Shown here in pieces: positions 1 through 7,983 of a stretch of 64,000 nt of DNA. How positions within the stretch are numbered: position 1 is the first letter of the stretch; each line of letters begins with the position of its first letter. The position numbers and the translations under genes are program-made. Origin of the DNA: Nodularia sp. NIES-3585 (lineage in GTDB: Bacteria; Cyanobacteriota; Cyanobacteriia; Cyanobacteriales; Nostocaceae). Below the pieces are notes generated by a model. That model had not been told where the DNA came from. It searched no databases and saw only the letters and a program-made list of their open reading frames with translations. Location of the stretch: NCBI RefSeq assembly GCF_002218065.1, contig NZ_BDUB01000001.1, forward strand, positions 817,567 through 881,566, in the 5' to 3' direction.

Positions 1-19
1 GGAGCGTGGCGTTAGCCAT

Positions 20-52
20 ACCACAGAGACACAGAGGACACAGAAAGAGAGG
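20..52. repeat. Dispersed CACAGAG-type repeat
   Basis: This purine-rich stretch (CACAGAGACACAGAGG and following bases) is the complement of the CTCTGTGTCCTCTGTG core found at 60373-60403 and 53131-53160. A diverged copy lies inside uvrA at 6100-6130. It is a non-coding member of a family present at least seven times in this window. The remaining bases before the first gene hold nothing I recognise. Confidence 0.7.
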
Positions 53-126
53 TTTTCAGGAATGATTGAAATTTATCTATTTTTTTCATTGACAGCTATA
101 AATCAAGGTAATTTGTCACAACAATT

Positions 127-945
127 ATGATAAAAAGCCCATTACGTTACCCTGGTGGGAAGTCAAGAGCTATTAAGCAAATAGCAGAACACTTACCAGA
201 AAATTTTTCTGAATTTAGAGAACCTTTTGTAGGTGGTGGTTCCGTCTTTATTTACTTAAAGCAGAAATTTCCTCACCTCAAAATCTGGATAAACGATTTA
301 AACCGCGAATTATTTCTATTTTGGAAATATGCAAAATCAGATTTACCGCAGCTAGTAGAAGAAATCCGCCGTGTTAAAGATAAACATACAGATGGTAAAA
401 TTCTATTTAAAGAATTAACCACTATAGATACTCAAACATTATCTGATTTCGAGAGAGCAGTACGCTTTTTTATTCTGAATAGAATTACATTTTCTGGCAC
501 TGTAGAATCTGGAGGTTTTTCTGAGCAAGCTTTTCAGAAACGCTTTACATACTCCTCAATAAACCGCCTAGAGAAATTAGCAGAAATATTAACAGATGAT
601 GTCAAAATTACTAACTTAGATTATAGCGAACTATTAAAACCAGATGGGAAAAATGTATTTATATTTTTAGACCCACCTTATTTTGCTGCGACTAAATCCA
701 GGTTGTATGGTAAAGATGGAGATTTACACACAACATTTGAGCATCAAAGATTTGCGGAATTGCTCAGAGAATGTCATCATCAATGGTTAATAACTTATGA
801 TGACTCACCCCAAATCAGAGAAAACTTCACCGACTTTCATCTGTGGGAGTGGGAATTGCAGTATGGCATGAATAACTACAAACAAGGTAGTGCAGCTAAA
901 GGTAAAGAATTATTCATTACCAATGATACTCACATTCCGCAGTAG
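127..945 (+). CDS. D12-class (Dam-like) DNA adenine N6-methyltransferase, orphan
   Basis: Predicted to transfer a methyl group from S-adenosylmethionine to N6 of adenine in a short DNA site. Family marks are clear. RYPGGKSR begins at residue 7. The SAM-binding motif EPFVGGGSVF is at 32-41. NDLN follows at about 55, and the catalytic DPPYF is at 182-186. At 272 residues it is full length for the MboIA/DpnIIA/Dam class. No cognate restriction gene is adjacent. An Mrr-like nuclease lies about 2.5 kb away on the other strand, with unrelated genes between. It may be a solitary regulatory methylase or a remnant of a restriction-modification system. The recognition site cannot be read from the sequence; GATC is typical of Dam relatives but is only a guess here. 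Confidence 0.9.
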   Translation: MIKSPLRYPGGKSRAIKQIAEHLPENFSEFREPFVGGGSVFIYLKQKFPHLKIWINDLNRELFLFWKYAKSDLPQLVEEIRRVKDKHTDGKILFKELTTIDTQTLSDFERAVRFFILNRITFSGTVESGGFSEQAFQKRFTYSSINRLEKLAEILTDDVKITNLDYSELLKPDGKNVFIFLDPPYFAATKSRLYGKDGDLHTTFEHQRFAELLRECHHQWLITYDDSPQIRENFTDFHLWEWELQYGMNNYKQGSAAKGKELFITNDTHIPQ

Positions 946-979
946 TATTAATTTCTTTAATTACTGGAAAATAAGATAA

Positions 980-1228
980 CTATTTTAACTCTGCTAATGG
1001 ACGAATAGCCAGCACTGCATCACTAGGCATTTTTTCCACTGCTGACATAGGAACAGTAAAAACAGCAATAGAGTCACCTGCTGCATTAAAGACTTCTAAT
1101 ATATAACCATCTTCACCACCACTAGGATGAGTCACATAATCAATTAACGTAGCAACATCACCCTGTTTGAGGTTGTATTGTGGTAAATCACAATTGAGAG
1201 CAACGTACTGATATAGTTCTAGCTTCAT
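980..1228 (-). CDS. DUF4926 protein, possible antitoxin/immunity partner of DUF6883
   Basis: A small protein (82 residues from the chosen ATG) matching the DUF4926 pattern: a start like MKLELYQYVALN, then a LKQGDVATLIDYV segment and a hydrophobic C-terminal stretch (AVFTVPMSAVEKM). An upstream in-frame start would give 105 residues. The ATG at 1228 fits the family N-terminus, follows an AAGGA-like ribosome site, and lies 5 bases after the stop of the DUF6883 gene, so the two are probably one transcript. The function of DUF4926 is not established to my knowledge. The tight pairing with DUF6883 suggests the two products act together. Confidence 0.7.
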   Translation of the reverse strand: MKLELYQYVALNCDLPQYNLKQGDVATLIDYVTHPSGGEDGYILEVFNAAGDSIAVFTVPMSAVEKMPSDAVLAIRPLAELK

Positions 1229-1233
1229 CCATT

Positions 1234-1560
1234 TTAATCCTTGTTTGGTTTTAGGGTAATAAAGCGCAAGTTTTGCTGATCTTTGGATTCTAGCCAAACT
1301 GTGACGACTGCTAAACTTTGACCATTTACTCCTTGTAAGTTACCTGCTATGGTGTAAAAGGTTCCATATTCATTAGTAATATCTTCTATTGCTTCGTTGG
1401 TAGTCGCAAGTTGAGAAATAGCTGTTAATAAATCTTCTGGGTTACTTTGTGTAAATCCTGCTTGGGCTAAAAATTTGGATTTATCATCTTTGATGCGGGG
1501 AACTAGAAGATAGCGAGTCAGTTTTTCCTCTGGAATGATGACATTTTCTGGTGTGTCCAC
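1234..1560 (-). CDS. DUF6883 protein, predicted RNase-like toxin-type domain
   Basis: A 108-residue protein with the DUF6883 layout: N-terminal NVIIPEEKLTRYLL, a middle KSKFLAQAGFT segment, and a C-terminal core of YGTFYTIAG followed by VVTVWLES and RFITLKP. DUF6883 occurs as a toxin-like domain in polymorphic toxins, and I recall it being placed near the barnase/EndoU/RelE-type ribonucleases; that assignment is from memory. Here it stands alone with a GTG start at 1560 and is followed after 5 bases by the DUF4926 gene. Gene size, order and spacing resemble a toxin-antitoxin module. Which partner is the toxin is inference. Confidence 0.65.
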   Translation of the reverse strand: MDTPENVIIPEEKLTRYLLVPRIKDDKSKFLAQAGFTQSNPEDLLTAISQLATTNEAIEDITNEYGTFYTIAGNLQGVNGQSLAVVTVWLESKDQQNLRFITLKPNKD

Positions 1561-1698
1561 TATTGAGTATCAGTTGACTATCTTAGGTTTACAAACCATA
1601 GTCAGAAAATAGTCAAAAGAGCTTAAATGACAAATTTAGCACCCTATAACCATTAATGAATAGGAGATGAAACCCTTATATAGTAAGTTTTTTTAAAT

Positions 1699-1771
1699 GG
1701 CTCAGGTCAGATTTGAACTGACGACCCCAGGCTTATGAGTCCCGTACTCTAACCAACTGAGCTACTGAGCC
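1699..1771 (-). tRNA. tRNA-Met (CAT), elongator type
   Basis: The minus strand folds into a 73-nt cloverleaf. The acceptor is GGCTCAG paired with CTGAGCC. The D arm is GCTC/GAGT. The anticodon loop is CTCATAA with anticodon CAT. The T arm is GTCAG-TTCAAAT-CTGAC. The full G1-C72 acceptor pair and the closeness to E. coli elongator tRNA-Met argue against initiator tRNA; tRNA-Ile2 is less likely because the anticodon arm differs. CCA is not encoded. The lowest pair of the anticodon stem (A-G) is not canonical. Confidence 0.93.
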
Positions 1772-1857
1772 TTACGTTTCATACTTTGTCATCATAGCAT
1801 ATAGGTTTTGCTATGGCTAGTATTTTGAGAGATTAATTTTTTCAGCCCCTGGAGGAT

Positions 1858-2274
1858 CTAAAAAGAGTAAGGGATTGGTTTAATAAACTCAGTATGGGCG
1901 CGCACAAAACAGCGAATCTTTGTATCTTCTGCACTGCCTTGTTTGGCAACATACAGCCACGGTTTACCCTGGATATCTCGATAAATTTGCGGATTTCCCA
2001 CCAGATTAACATGATCACCTTTTGCAAGCGATCGCACCACACGGTAATTCATTCCAGCTTGCGAGCGGCAATTAAGCTTGCTAATCAAAACTTGCCACAC
2101 AATATGGGGAGATTTTTTCCCATCCTGAAACTTGCTGAGAATTGATGTGTAGTCACCTTGTCGATTCGTTTGTGGATATTGGAAGCTATTAGTTTGAGCA
2201 TTTGCTGCCAGTGGCATTAATCCTAATAATGCCAGTTTTACTAGTAAAACCCGATGACTTAAATTCAGTTTCAT
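1858..2274 (-). CDS. Small exported protein, possible SH3-like fold
   Basis: About 138 residues. The N-terminus is a clear Sec signal peptide: KLNLSHR, then a hydrophobic run ending LAANAQ, with likely cleavage after ANA, so the mature protein acts in the periplasm or lumen. The mature part has two cysteines (in LNCRSQ and IRCFVR), possibly a disulfide. Its pattern of short hydrophobic strands (YRVVRSLAKGDHVNLVG, KPWLYVAKQ) resembles bacterial SH3 domains. A TTG two codons upstream is possible, but the ATG at 2274 is preferred. It is divergent from the GFA gene and monocistronic. The specific function is unknown. Confidence 0.6.
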   Translation of the reverse strand: MKLNLSHRVLLVKLALLGLMPLAANAQTNSFQYPQTNRQGDYTSILSKFQDGKKSPHIVWQVLISKLNCRSQAGMNYRVVRSLAKGDHVNLVGNPQIYRDIQGKPWLYVAKQGSAEDTKIRCFVRAHTEFIKPIPYSF

Positions 2275-2368
2275 AGTCAAATCTTGGTATTGTATGAAAA
2301 TGGGATAACTTATTTCCTGGTGTTTCCTATATACAGAGTCATAGGTAATTCTTAAGGAGAAAAAATTT

Positions 2369-2821
2369 GTGAATCTTCCATATACTGGGGGTTGTCAATG
2401 TGGACAGATTCGTTACGAAATCCGTTCCCCAGCCTTAACTCTTTACGTGTGCCACTGCAAAGAGTGTCAGAAACAATCCTCTAGTGGCTTCGGTATGTCA
2501 CTGACTGTACTACGAGATGCTGTGGTGATTATTCAAGGACAACCAAAAGCTTGGATTCGCAAAGCTGATAGCGGACGTGAAGTCAAAAACCTGTTCTGCG
2601 GTGACTGCGGAACGCGATTATTTCATGAGCGGACTTATAGCCCAAATACGATCAACGTCAAAGCGGGAACCCTAGATGATACAAGCTGGTTACATCCAGT
2701 TGGCAATCTTTGGACACGCAATGCCCAGCCGTGGGTGATAATTTCAGACAAATTGCTTAACTACGATGGGCAACCAGAGGATATACTTCCTTTGTGGAAG
2801 AAATGGGAACAACAGGATTAA
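2369..2821 (+). CDS. GFA/CENP-V family zinc protein
   Basis: Member of the family containing glutathione-dependent formaldehyde-activating enzyme (Gfa) and CENP-V, a compact fold built around two zinc sites. Zinc ligands are visible. GGCQCG gives C9 and C11. CHCKECQ gives C28, C30 and C33. FCGDCGTRLF gives C77 and C80. Length (150 residues) is typical. The start is GTG, preceded by AAGGAG at good spacing. Family members vary in substrate and many are uncharacterised, so a true formaldehyde role is not shown. No formaldehyde dehydrogenase gene is nearby. Confidence 0.85.
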   Translation: MNLPYTGGCQCGQIRYEIRSPALTLYVCHCKECQKQSSSGFGMSLTVLRDAVVIIQGQPKAWIRKADSGREVKNLFCGDCGTRLFHERTYSPNTINVKAGTLDDTSWLHPVGNLWTRNAQPWVIISDKLLNYDGQPEDILPLWKKWEQQD

Positions 2822-2844
2822 TAAACTTTTCAGGTTACTTTTTC

Positions 2845-2926
2845 CGGATAGTGGTGGGTTACGGACTATCGTCCTAACCCACCCTACAAATTGGGGATTC
2901 AAATTGGGGATTTTATTCCGGGGAAG
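2845..2926. repeat. Dispersed repeat with GGACTATCGTCC palindrome, copy 1
   Basis: A block containing GTGGTGGGTTACGGACTATC, CCTAACCCACCCTAC and ATTGGGGATT recurs at 20640-20728 and, inverted, at 49083-49195. Here ATTGGGGATT is itself duplicated. The block runs into the last codons of the DUF29 gene (stop at 2913), so that protein's C-terminus (ETSPE) is formed by repeat sequence; the other two copies continue with similar bases. Confidence 0.75.
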
Positions 2927-3347
2927 TCTCTAAAATCAAATGCATTGCTTGTTGAATAATTGCATCCTGACTTACCATTTTTGTTAATTCATCTGCTGCA
3001 TATCTTCCTTCATAAGCTTCTAAAGCAGCCTTTCTTAAGGCTGATTCATAAGCATCTTCTAAAGTTTCTAATAACTCCGCTTCGCTGAAATAACTACCTT
3101 TAGCCTTTGGGCGTTGATTAGTGCGTTGAATTTGCTTAACAGAATTAAGAATAGAAGTTTCCCAAGACCTAGTGGTACGTTTTTCTGCTGCTTGTTTAAT
3201 TAAATGCAACAAAACAATAATTGCATAACTAAAAATCTTATTCAGTTTGTCAGATTTACTCATTTCCTCCAATTCATCAACCAATTCCAACGCCTCTGGA
3301 ATTTTCCCCTCCTCCAACAATTCCCTTAAAATCAATAACTCTTCCAT
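2913..3347 (-). CDS. DUF29 family protein
   Basis: A 144-residue all-alpha protein. The segment DELEEMSKSDKLNKIFSYAIIVLLHLIKQAAEKRTTRSWETSIL is a diverged form of the DUF29 core (compare EEIECMGRSEKRALES and LLMHLLKYKYQPG in the second copy at 24972). The N-terminus (LRELLEEGKIPEALELV) differs from the usual YDxDFYxWLE opening, so this is a variant or a fusion with another short helix pair. DUF29 genes are abundant in cyanobacteria, often near mobile DNA, with no established function. The final codons lie in a dispersed repeat, so the C-terminus may have been altered by repeat insertion. Confidence 0.7.
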   Translation of the reverse strand: MEELLILRELLEEGKIPEALELVDELEEMSKSDKLNKIFSYAIIVLLHLIKQAAEKRTTRSWETSILNSVKQIQRTNQRPKAKGSYFSEAELLETLEDAYESALRKAALEAYEGRYAADELTKMVSQDAIIQQAMHLILETSPE

Positions 3348-3432
3348 AGTTCTTGACTCCTCCTATTTTTTTTAATGAAAATTCGCAAAAGTGTTTTGCG
3401 ATTATTAAGTCGTCATCAGCTATAAAAAACAT

Positions 3433-4287
3433 TTAGTCAACAAGTAACCAACGTGGTTGGGATTGACCATCATCTTTAATTTCGTCTATTTTTTCCTGAA
3501 TTTTCTCTGACAAGACTTCTAATTCTTTTATACTGGCATTATTTTCTAAAGCAAAAACATAATCAAGTAAAGCTATATTAAGTCTTATCTGTGCTTGTAA
3601 ATAGCTAAGTCTAATAGACAAATTAGGAATACCCAACTCTAAAATTTCAAAATATTTATTACTATCGCATTCATCAACAATTACTTCTTTTACAGATTGC
3701 AAAAAATTCTTCATATCATCAATAGAAGATATTTCCTCTTCTGTCATCAAGTAACGATAAGCTATTGCTGGATATACAGAATTTTCTCTAGCTTGATCAG
3801 GCATTTCAGGTAAAAGATCATTAATAGATGGCGGTAAGAGTCCCAATCTAATAGCCGCTTGTCTAGTAGCCGTTTTAGATAAAATAGCACCTTCTAAATA
3901 TTTCCTTTCCCAAATCTTTACTCTGACGTTAGGATTATTTTTTTCCCAGCTATTAATAAATTCTTTACACGGATTAGTTAAATGACTTGAGCTTGCAATT
4001 ACTAAAACAGTCGGCTTTTCTGCCATAGCCCAGCTTAGGGCTTCGGTAATGTCAGTTGCTGAAATACCTGATTGATAATGTTTAGCTTCAATGAACCGAG
4101 TTTCACTAATATATTCATCAAAAACGCCTTTGATAATAAATTCAGCTTGTATATCTCTGCCTTTTCCTCCTGTAAAACTTCTCCATTCAATTTTACTAGG
4201 ATTTTCGGCATTAACTATCTCATAGACAATCTCTTCAAATTGATGATCGTTAATTAAATTCCAGTTAAATTTGTTTGCTAGTGACAT
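3433..4287 (-). CDS. Predicted Mrr-like PD-(D/E)xK nuclease
   Basis: A 284-residue protein whose first ~130 residues look like a restriction-endonuclease fold of the Mrr/RecB type. It has an early helix with E18/E19 (HQFEEIVYEIV), then GGKGRDIQAEF with D45, then RFIEAKHY with the E67-x-K69 pair, and a following strand TVLVIASS. Mrr enzymes cut modified or foreign DNA, and this arrangement of D and ExK is catalytic in the family. The C-terminal ~140 residues are helical and rich in charge and may bind DNA or mediate oligomerisation. It stands alone between DUF29 and uvrA, and the flanking DNA is AT-rich. A defence role is likely by family, but no partner is adjacent. Confidence 0.7.
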   Translation of the reverse strand: MSLANKFNWNLINDHQFEEIVYEIVNAENPSKIEWRSFTGGKGRDIQAEFIIKGVFDEYISETRFIEAKHYQSGISATDITEALSWAMAEKPTVLVIASSSHLTNPCKEFINSWEKNNPNVRVKIWERKYLEGAILSKTATRQAAIRLGLLPPSINDLLPEMPDQARENSVYPAIAYRYLMTEEEISSIDDMKNFLQSVKEVIVDECDSNKYFEILELGIPNLSIRLSYLQAQIRLNIALLDYVFALENNASIKELEVLSEKIQEKIDEIKDDGQSQPRWLLVD

Positions 4288-4379
4288 CCATCTTTCCTTT
4301 TTATGTAATAACAGTGTATTAAAAAGATATTTGGTGTAATCTTTCTCTAGAACTTTATGAATTTGCGCGAACCTAACTC

Positions 4380-7268
4380 TTATTTCCTCCCCACCGCATA
4401 CTGCTTCAACACCTGCTGCAAATATTGTCCAGTATAAGAACGAGGATTTTTAGCAACTTCCTCCGGTGTCCCCACAGCAATAATTTCTCCTCCTTTATCG
4501 CCACCTTCAGGTCCCAAATCAATCACCCAATCAGAGCAACGAATTACATCTAAATTGTGTTCAATGACTAAAATTGAATTACCTTTATCTACTAATCTCT
4601 GCAACACATCCAACAACTTATGGACATCATAAAAAGATAACCCCGTCGTTGGTTCATCAATTAAATAAAGCGTCTTACCTGTCGCCCGGCGAGATAATTC
4701 TGTGGCTAATTTTACCCGTTGCGCTTCACCACCAGATAAGGTAGTTGCAGGTTGTCCCAATTTGACGTAACCCAAACCGACATCATATAAAGTTTGCAAC
4801 CGAGTCACCGCTTTAGGAATGTTTTGGAAAAATTCTAAACTTTCCTCAACAGTCATATTCAGAACATCAGAAATAGACTTATCTTTGTATTTCACCTGCA
4901 AAGTTTCCCGGTTATATCTTGCACCTTTGCAAACTTCGCATTGTACATAAACATCAGGGAGAAAGTTCATTTCAATCACATTTACACCCTGTCCGCTACA
5001 AGCTTCACAACGTCCACCTTTAACATTGAAAGAAAATTGTCCGGGTCTATATCCCCTGGCTTTAGCTTCGACTGTTTGGGAAAATACATCCCGAATTGCA
5101 TCAAAAATACCTGTGTAAGTTGCAGGATTAGAACGTGGTGTACGTCCTATGGGCGATTGGTCAATAACTATAGCTTTATCAACTGCATTTAATCCCTGAA
5201 TTTCCTGTAAGTGTCTTGGTAAAGGAACTTTCTTAGTTAAATGATGTTGTAATGAGGGATAAAGTAATTCGTTAATTAGGGTAGATTTACCAGAACCAGA
5301 AACACCAGTTACAGCGACGAGTTTACCTAAAGGAATTTCGACATCAATATTTCTTAAATTATTGCGATGAGCGTTTTTAATTCCTAAGCTGCGCCCGTTT
5401 CCTTTTCTCCGTTCCTCTGGTGTAGAAATTACTCTTCTTCCAGATAAATAAGCTCCTGTTAGAGACTCTTCTGCTGTTAATAAAGTTTCTAAATCGCCTT
5501 GAGAAACAATATTTCCGCCGTGAATTCCTGCGCCAGGACCAATATCAACAATATAATTGGCTGCACGAATGGTTTCTTCATCATGCTCAACGACAATTAA
5601 AGTATTACCTAAATCGCGTAATTTAGTTAAAGTTTTGAGTAACCGTCCATTATCTCGTTGATGCAAACCAATACTTGGTTCATCTAAAACGTAAAGCACT
5701 CCAGTTAAACCAGAACCAATTTGTGTTGCTAAACGAATCCGTTGGGCTTCTCCACCAGAAAGGGTCATGGCGGGACGATCTAGAGTAAGATAATCTAAAC
5801 CAACATCTAACAAAAATTGCAATCTAGCTTTGATTTCTCTTAATACTAAATCAGCAATTTGAATTTGGCGATCGCTCAATTTTAACTGATCAACTCTTTC
5901 CCGACAATCCCGAATCGAAACTCCAGTTAAATCTAAAATTCCATATTGTCCCAAACGTACCGCTAAAGCTTCGGGTTTTAAACGTTTTCCGCCGCAAACT
6001 TCACAAGGTTGATCAACCAAATATTGCTCTAACTTCTGTTTAACTAACTCCGTCCCACCCTCATATTGACGTTGCAAAATCGGAATTACACCCTTAAAAC
6101 TCTGTGTCCTCTGCGCCTCTGCGGTTCGTTCCTTCTTCTCTCCATACATTACAGTATGCTGCTGTTCCACAGTTAGCTGATTCCACTTAGCTTGCAACTC
6201 AAACCCAGTAGACTGTCCCACACTATAAAGTAATTCCAAATAATAAGAATTATCTTTTTCTGACCAAGGAGCGATCGCAGCGTAAATTGGTGCGTCCGGG
6301 TCTGGTACAATCAAATCAGGCGTAAATGTCTTTAATGTCCCGATGCCATGACAATGGGGACAAGCACCATAAGGCGAGTTAAAGGAAAACAGGCGTGGTG
6401 ATAACTCTTCCATCACCGCCCCGTGAACCGGACAAGCAAAGTTTTCGGAAAAGACTAATTCTTCTTCTTTCTCTTCGCCGCTATCAGAAGTCACACTCAC
6501 AAGAATGGTAGCAATTCCACCAGACTGCTTTAAGCACGTAGACAGAGAATCGACCAAACGCTCTTGAATACCAGCTTTTTTCACCAAGCGGTCAATAACA
6601 ACCTCTATGGTGTGGGTAATATTTTTATCTAATTCAATAGAATCTGACAGATCCCGGACTTCCCCATCCACACGCACCCGCACAAAACCCTGAGAAGCCA
6701 GACTTGATATCAGCTTGCGGTGAGTTCCCTTTTTACCTCTGACAACAGGCGCAAGAATTTGAAACTTAGTTTTGTCTGGTAAATCGGCAATGCGATCGCA
6801 CATCTCATCAATGGTCTGGGGTGCAATGGAGCGATCGCATATGGGACAATGGGGTTCACCAGCGCGACCAAACAATAGCCGCAAATAATCGTAAATTTCC
6901 GTCACAGTCCCCACAGTGGAACGGGGATTATGGGAAGTAGACTTTTGATCGATGGAAATGGCGGGACTTAAGCCTTCAATGGCTTCCACATCCGGTTTAT
7001 CTAATTGACCTAAAAATTGCCGCGCGTAGGCGCTGAGGGACTCTACATAACGCCGTTGACCTTCGGCGAAAATGGTATCAAAGGCTAAAGAAGACTTACC
7101 CGAACCAGAAACCCCAGTAAATACAATCAGGCGATCGCGCGGTAATTCCAAGTCAATATTCTTCAGATTATGCTGCCTAGCACCCCGAATCCGAATGGTA
7201 TTCTGGCTGTTGTGGTGAGAGTTGGGAAGATGTCCATTTAAGGATGGGGCTAGCTTGTGATCTGACAT
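4380..7268 (-). CDS. uvrA: Excinuclease ABC subunit A, with a repeat-derived insertion
   Basis: DNA damage sensor of nucleotide excision repair; a dimeric ABC ATPase that loads UvrB at lesions. Seen: Walker A GVSGSGKSS near the N-terminus and a second GVSGSGKST, two LSGGEAQR signatures, two VLDEPSIGL/LIDEPTTGL Walker B regions, and zinc cysteine pairs in CPICD, CPHCHG, CEVCGG, CEACSGQG and CEVCKG. I chose ATG 7268 (MSDHKLAPSL), giving 962 residues; an upstream in-frame ATG at 7310 would add 14. Just before FKGVIPILQRQYEGG, in the first half, ten extra residues (RTAEAQRTQS) are encoded by a copy of a dispersed intergenic repeat (6100-6130), with the frame kept. The gene is otherwise intact and probably functional. 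Confidence 0.97.
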   Translation of the reverse strand: MSDHKLAPSLNGHLPNSHHNSQNTIRIRGARQHNLKNIDLELPRDRLIVFTGVSGSGKSSLAFDTIFAEGQRRYVESLSAYARQFLGQLDKPDVEAIEGLSPAISIDQKSTSHNPRSTVGTVTEIYDYLRLLFGRAGEPHCPICDRSIAPQTIDEMCDRIADLPDKTKFQILAPVVRGKKGTHRKLISSLASQGFVRVRVDGEVRDLSDSIELDKNITHTIEVVIDRLVKKAGIQERLVDSLSTCLKQSGGIATILVSVTSDSGEEKEEELVFSENFACPVHGAVMEELSPRLFSFNSPYGACPHCHGIGTLKTFTPDLIVPDPDAPIYAAIAPWSEKDNSYYLELLYSVGQSTGFELQAKWNQLTVEQQHTVMYGEKKERTAEAQRTQSFKGVIPILQRQYEGGTELVKQKLEQYLVDQPCEVCGGKRLKPEALAVRLGQYGILDLTGVSIRDCRERVDQLKLSDRQIQIADLVLREIKARLQFLLDVGLDYLTLDRPAMTLSGGEAQRIRLATQIGSGLTGVLYVLDEPSIGLHQRDNGRLLKTLTKLRDLGNTLIVVEHDEETIRAANYIVDIGPGAGIHGGNIVSQGDLETLLTAEESLTGAYLSGRRVISTPEERRKGNGRSLGIKNAHRNNLRNIDVEIPLGKLVAVTGVSGSGKSTLINELLYPSLQHHLTKKVPLPRHLQEIQGLNAVDKAIVIDQSPIGRTPRSNPATYTGIFDAIRDVFSQTVEAKARGYRPGQFSFNVKGGRCEACSGQGVNVIEMNFLPDVYVQCEVCKGARYNRETLQVKYKDKSISDVLNMTVEESLEFFQNIPKAVTRLQTLYDVGLGYVKLGQPATTLSGGEAQRVKLATELSRRATGKTLYLIDEPTTGLSFYDVHKLLDVLQRLVDKGNSILVIEHNLDVIRCSDWVIDLGPEGGDKGGEIIAVGTPEEVAKNPRSYTGQYLQQVLKQYAVGRK
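6100..6130. repeat. Dispersed repeat copy inside uvrA, in frame
   Basis: The plus-strand sequence CTCTGTGTCCTCTGCGCCTC continuing to GGTTCGTT matches 60373-60403 with only a few C/T differences, and resembles 53131-53160. Elsewhere these copies are intergenic. Here the complementary strand is read as uvrA codons (RTAEAQRTQ). It is the only member seen wholly inside a coding region. Confidence 0.8.
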
Positions 7269-7983
7269 ATCGGCTTGGTGATAGTAAGAGGCGGCTGGAA
7301 TAAGAGGCAAGGGAGCAGGGAGCAGGGGGGATAATTAAAATGGGGATTTAAACCCATGTGCCGCTCCGCTCGACAGCAGGAAAAAGGAGCTATTTCCCCC
7401 TGCTTCTTCTTTGAAACAATCCTTCATAATACTATCTTTACTACGGTTATAGTAGAACAGCCGTACTGCTTTATTTCGGTTGTAATTATACACCTATGTG
7501 TAGGGCAATATCCGAAGCACAGTTTTCTCTCGAGATGAAATTAATTTTCACCAGTCAAATAGAATATTTCCATTTGAATAATTAACATCTTCCAAAAGGC
7601 ATACTTATAGTTGGAACCATAGGAAAAACTCAAGGTATCACCAGAGAATGTTCTATATGTTAATCCAGAGAATAAAGGAAATTTAAAATGAATATTAAAA
7701 ACCTTTCAATATGATACTAAATCTGTTAGCCTTTCATGGAAACAACAGAAAATGGTTAAAAATTATTATCTTAATTTGGCCTAAGACTCAGTACAAATCT
7801 AGCCCGTATTTCTAGTTAGGAGTGCGCTGACTACACAAATCAAATCGGATTGGTGAATAATTCTGCCTCATCTTCCAGAAGCAACTGGAAAAATTTGTCG
7901 TGAGTCAGATGGATTGCTGACCACAAACAACTAAAGTTGCAGACTGAAGAATTTATCAAAATAATTTTGTCATGGAGTTGGAT
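7269..7983. other. Long divergent intergenic region between uvrA and phosphoketolase
   Basis: About 700 bases separate the two divergent starts. The segment next to uvrA has a purine run (GGGAGCAGGGAGCAGGGGGG) typical of local low-complexity repeats. The rest is AT-rich leader or promoter DNA for the phosphoketolase gene. A tiny reading frame at 7689 (MNIKNLSI) follows an AAAGGAAAT-like site, but nothing else supports it. I see no tRNA, palindromic element or transposase remnant. Confidence 0.5.

Noticed and set aside
127-4287. A classical restriction-modification system made of the D12 methylase and the Mrr-like nuclease
   Set aside because: They are about 2.5 kb apart, on opposite strands, with unrelated genes and a tRNA between them. 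Mrr-type enzymes usually attack modified DNA, so pairing with a methylase would be unusual.
7356-7538. 60-residue plus-strand frame in the uvrA/xfp gap
   Set aside because: No ribosome site, no recognisable domain, and composition like the surrounding non-coding DNA.
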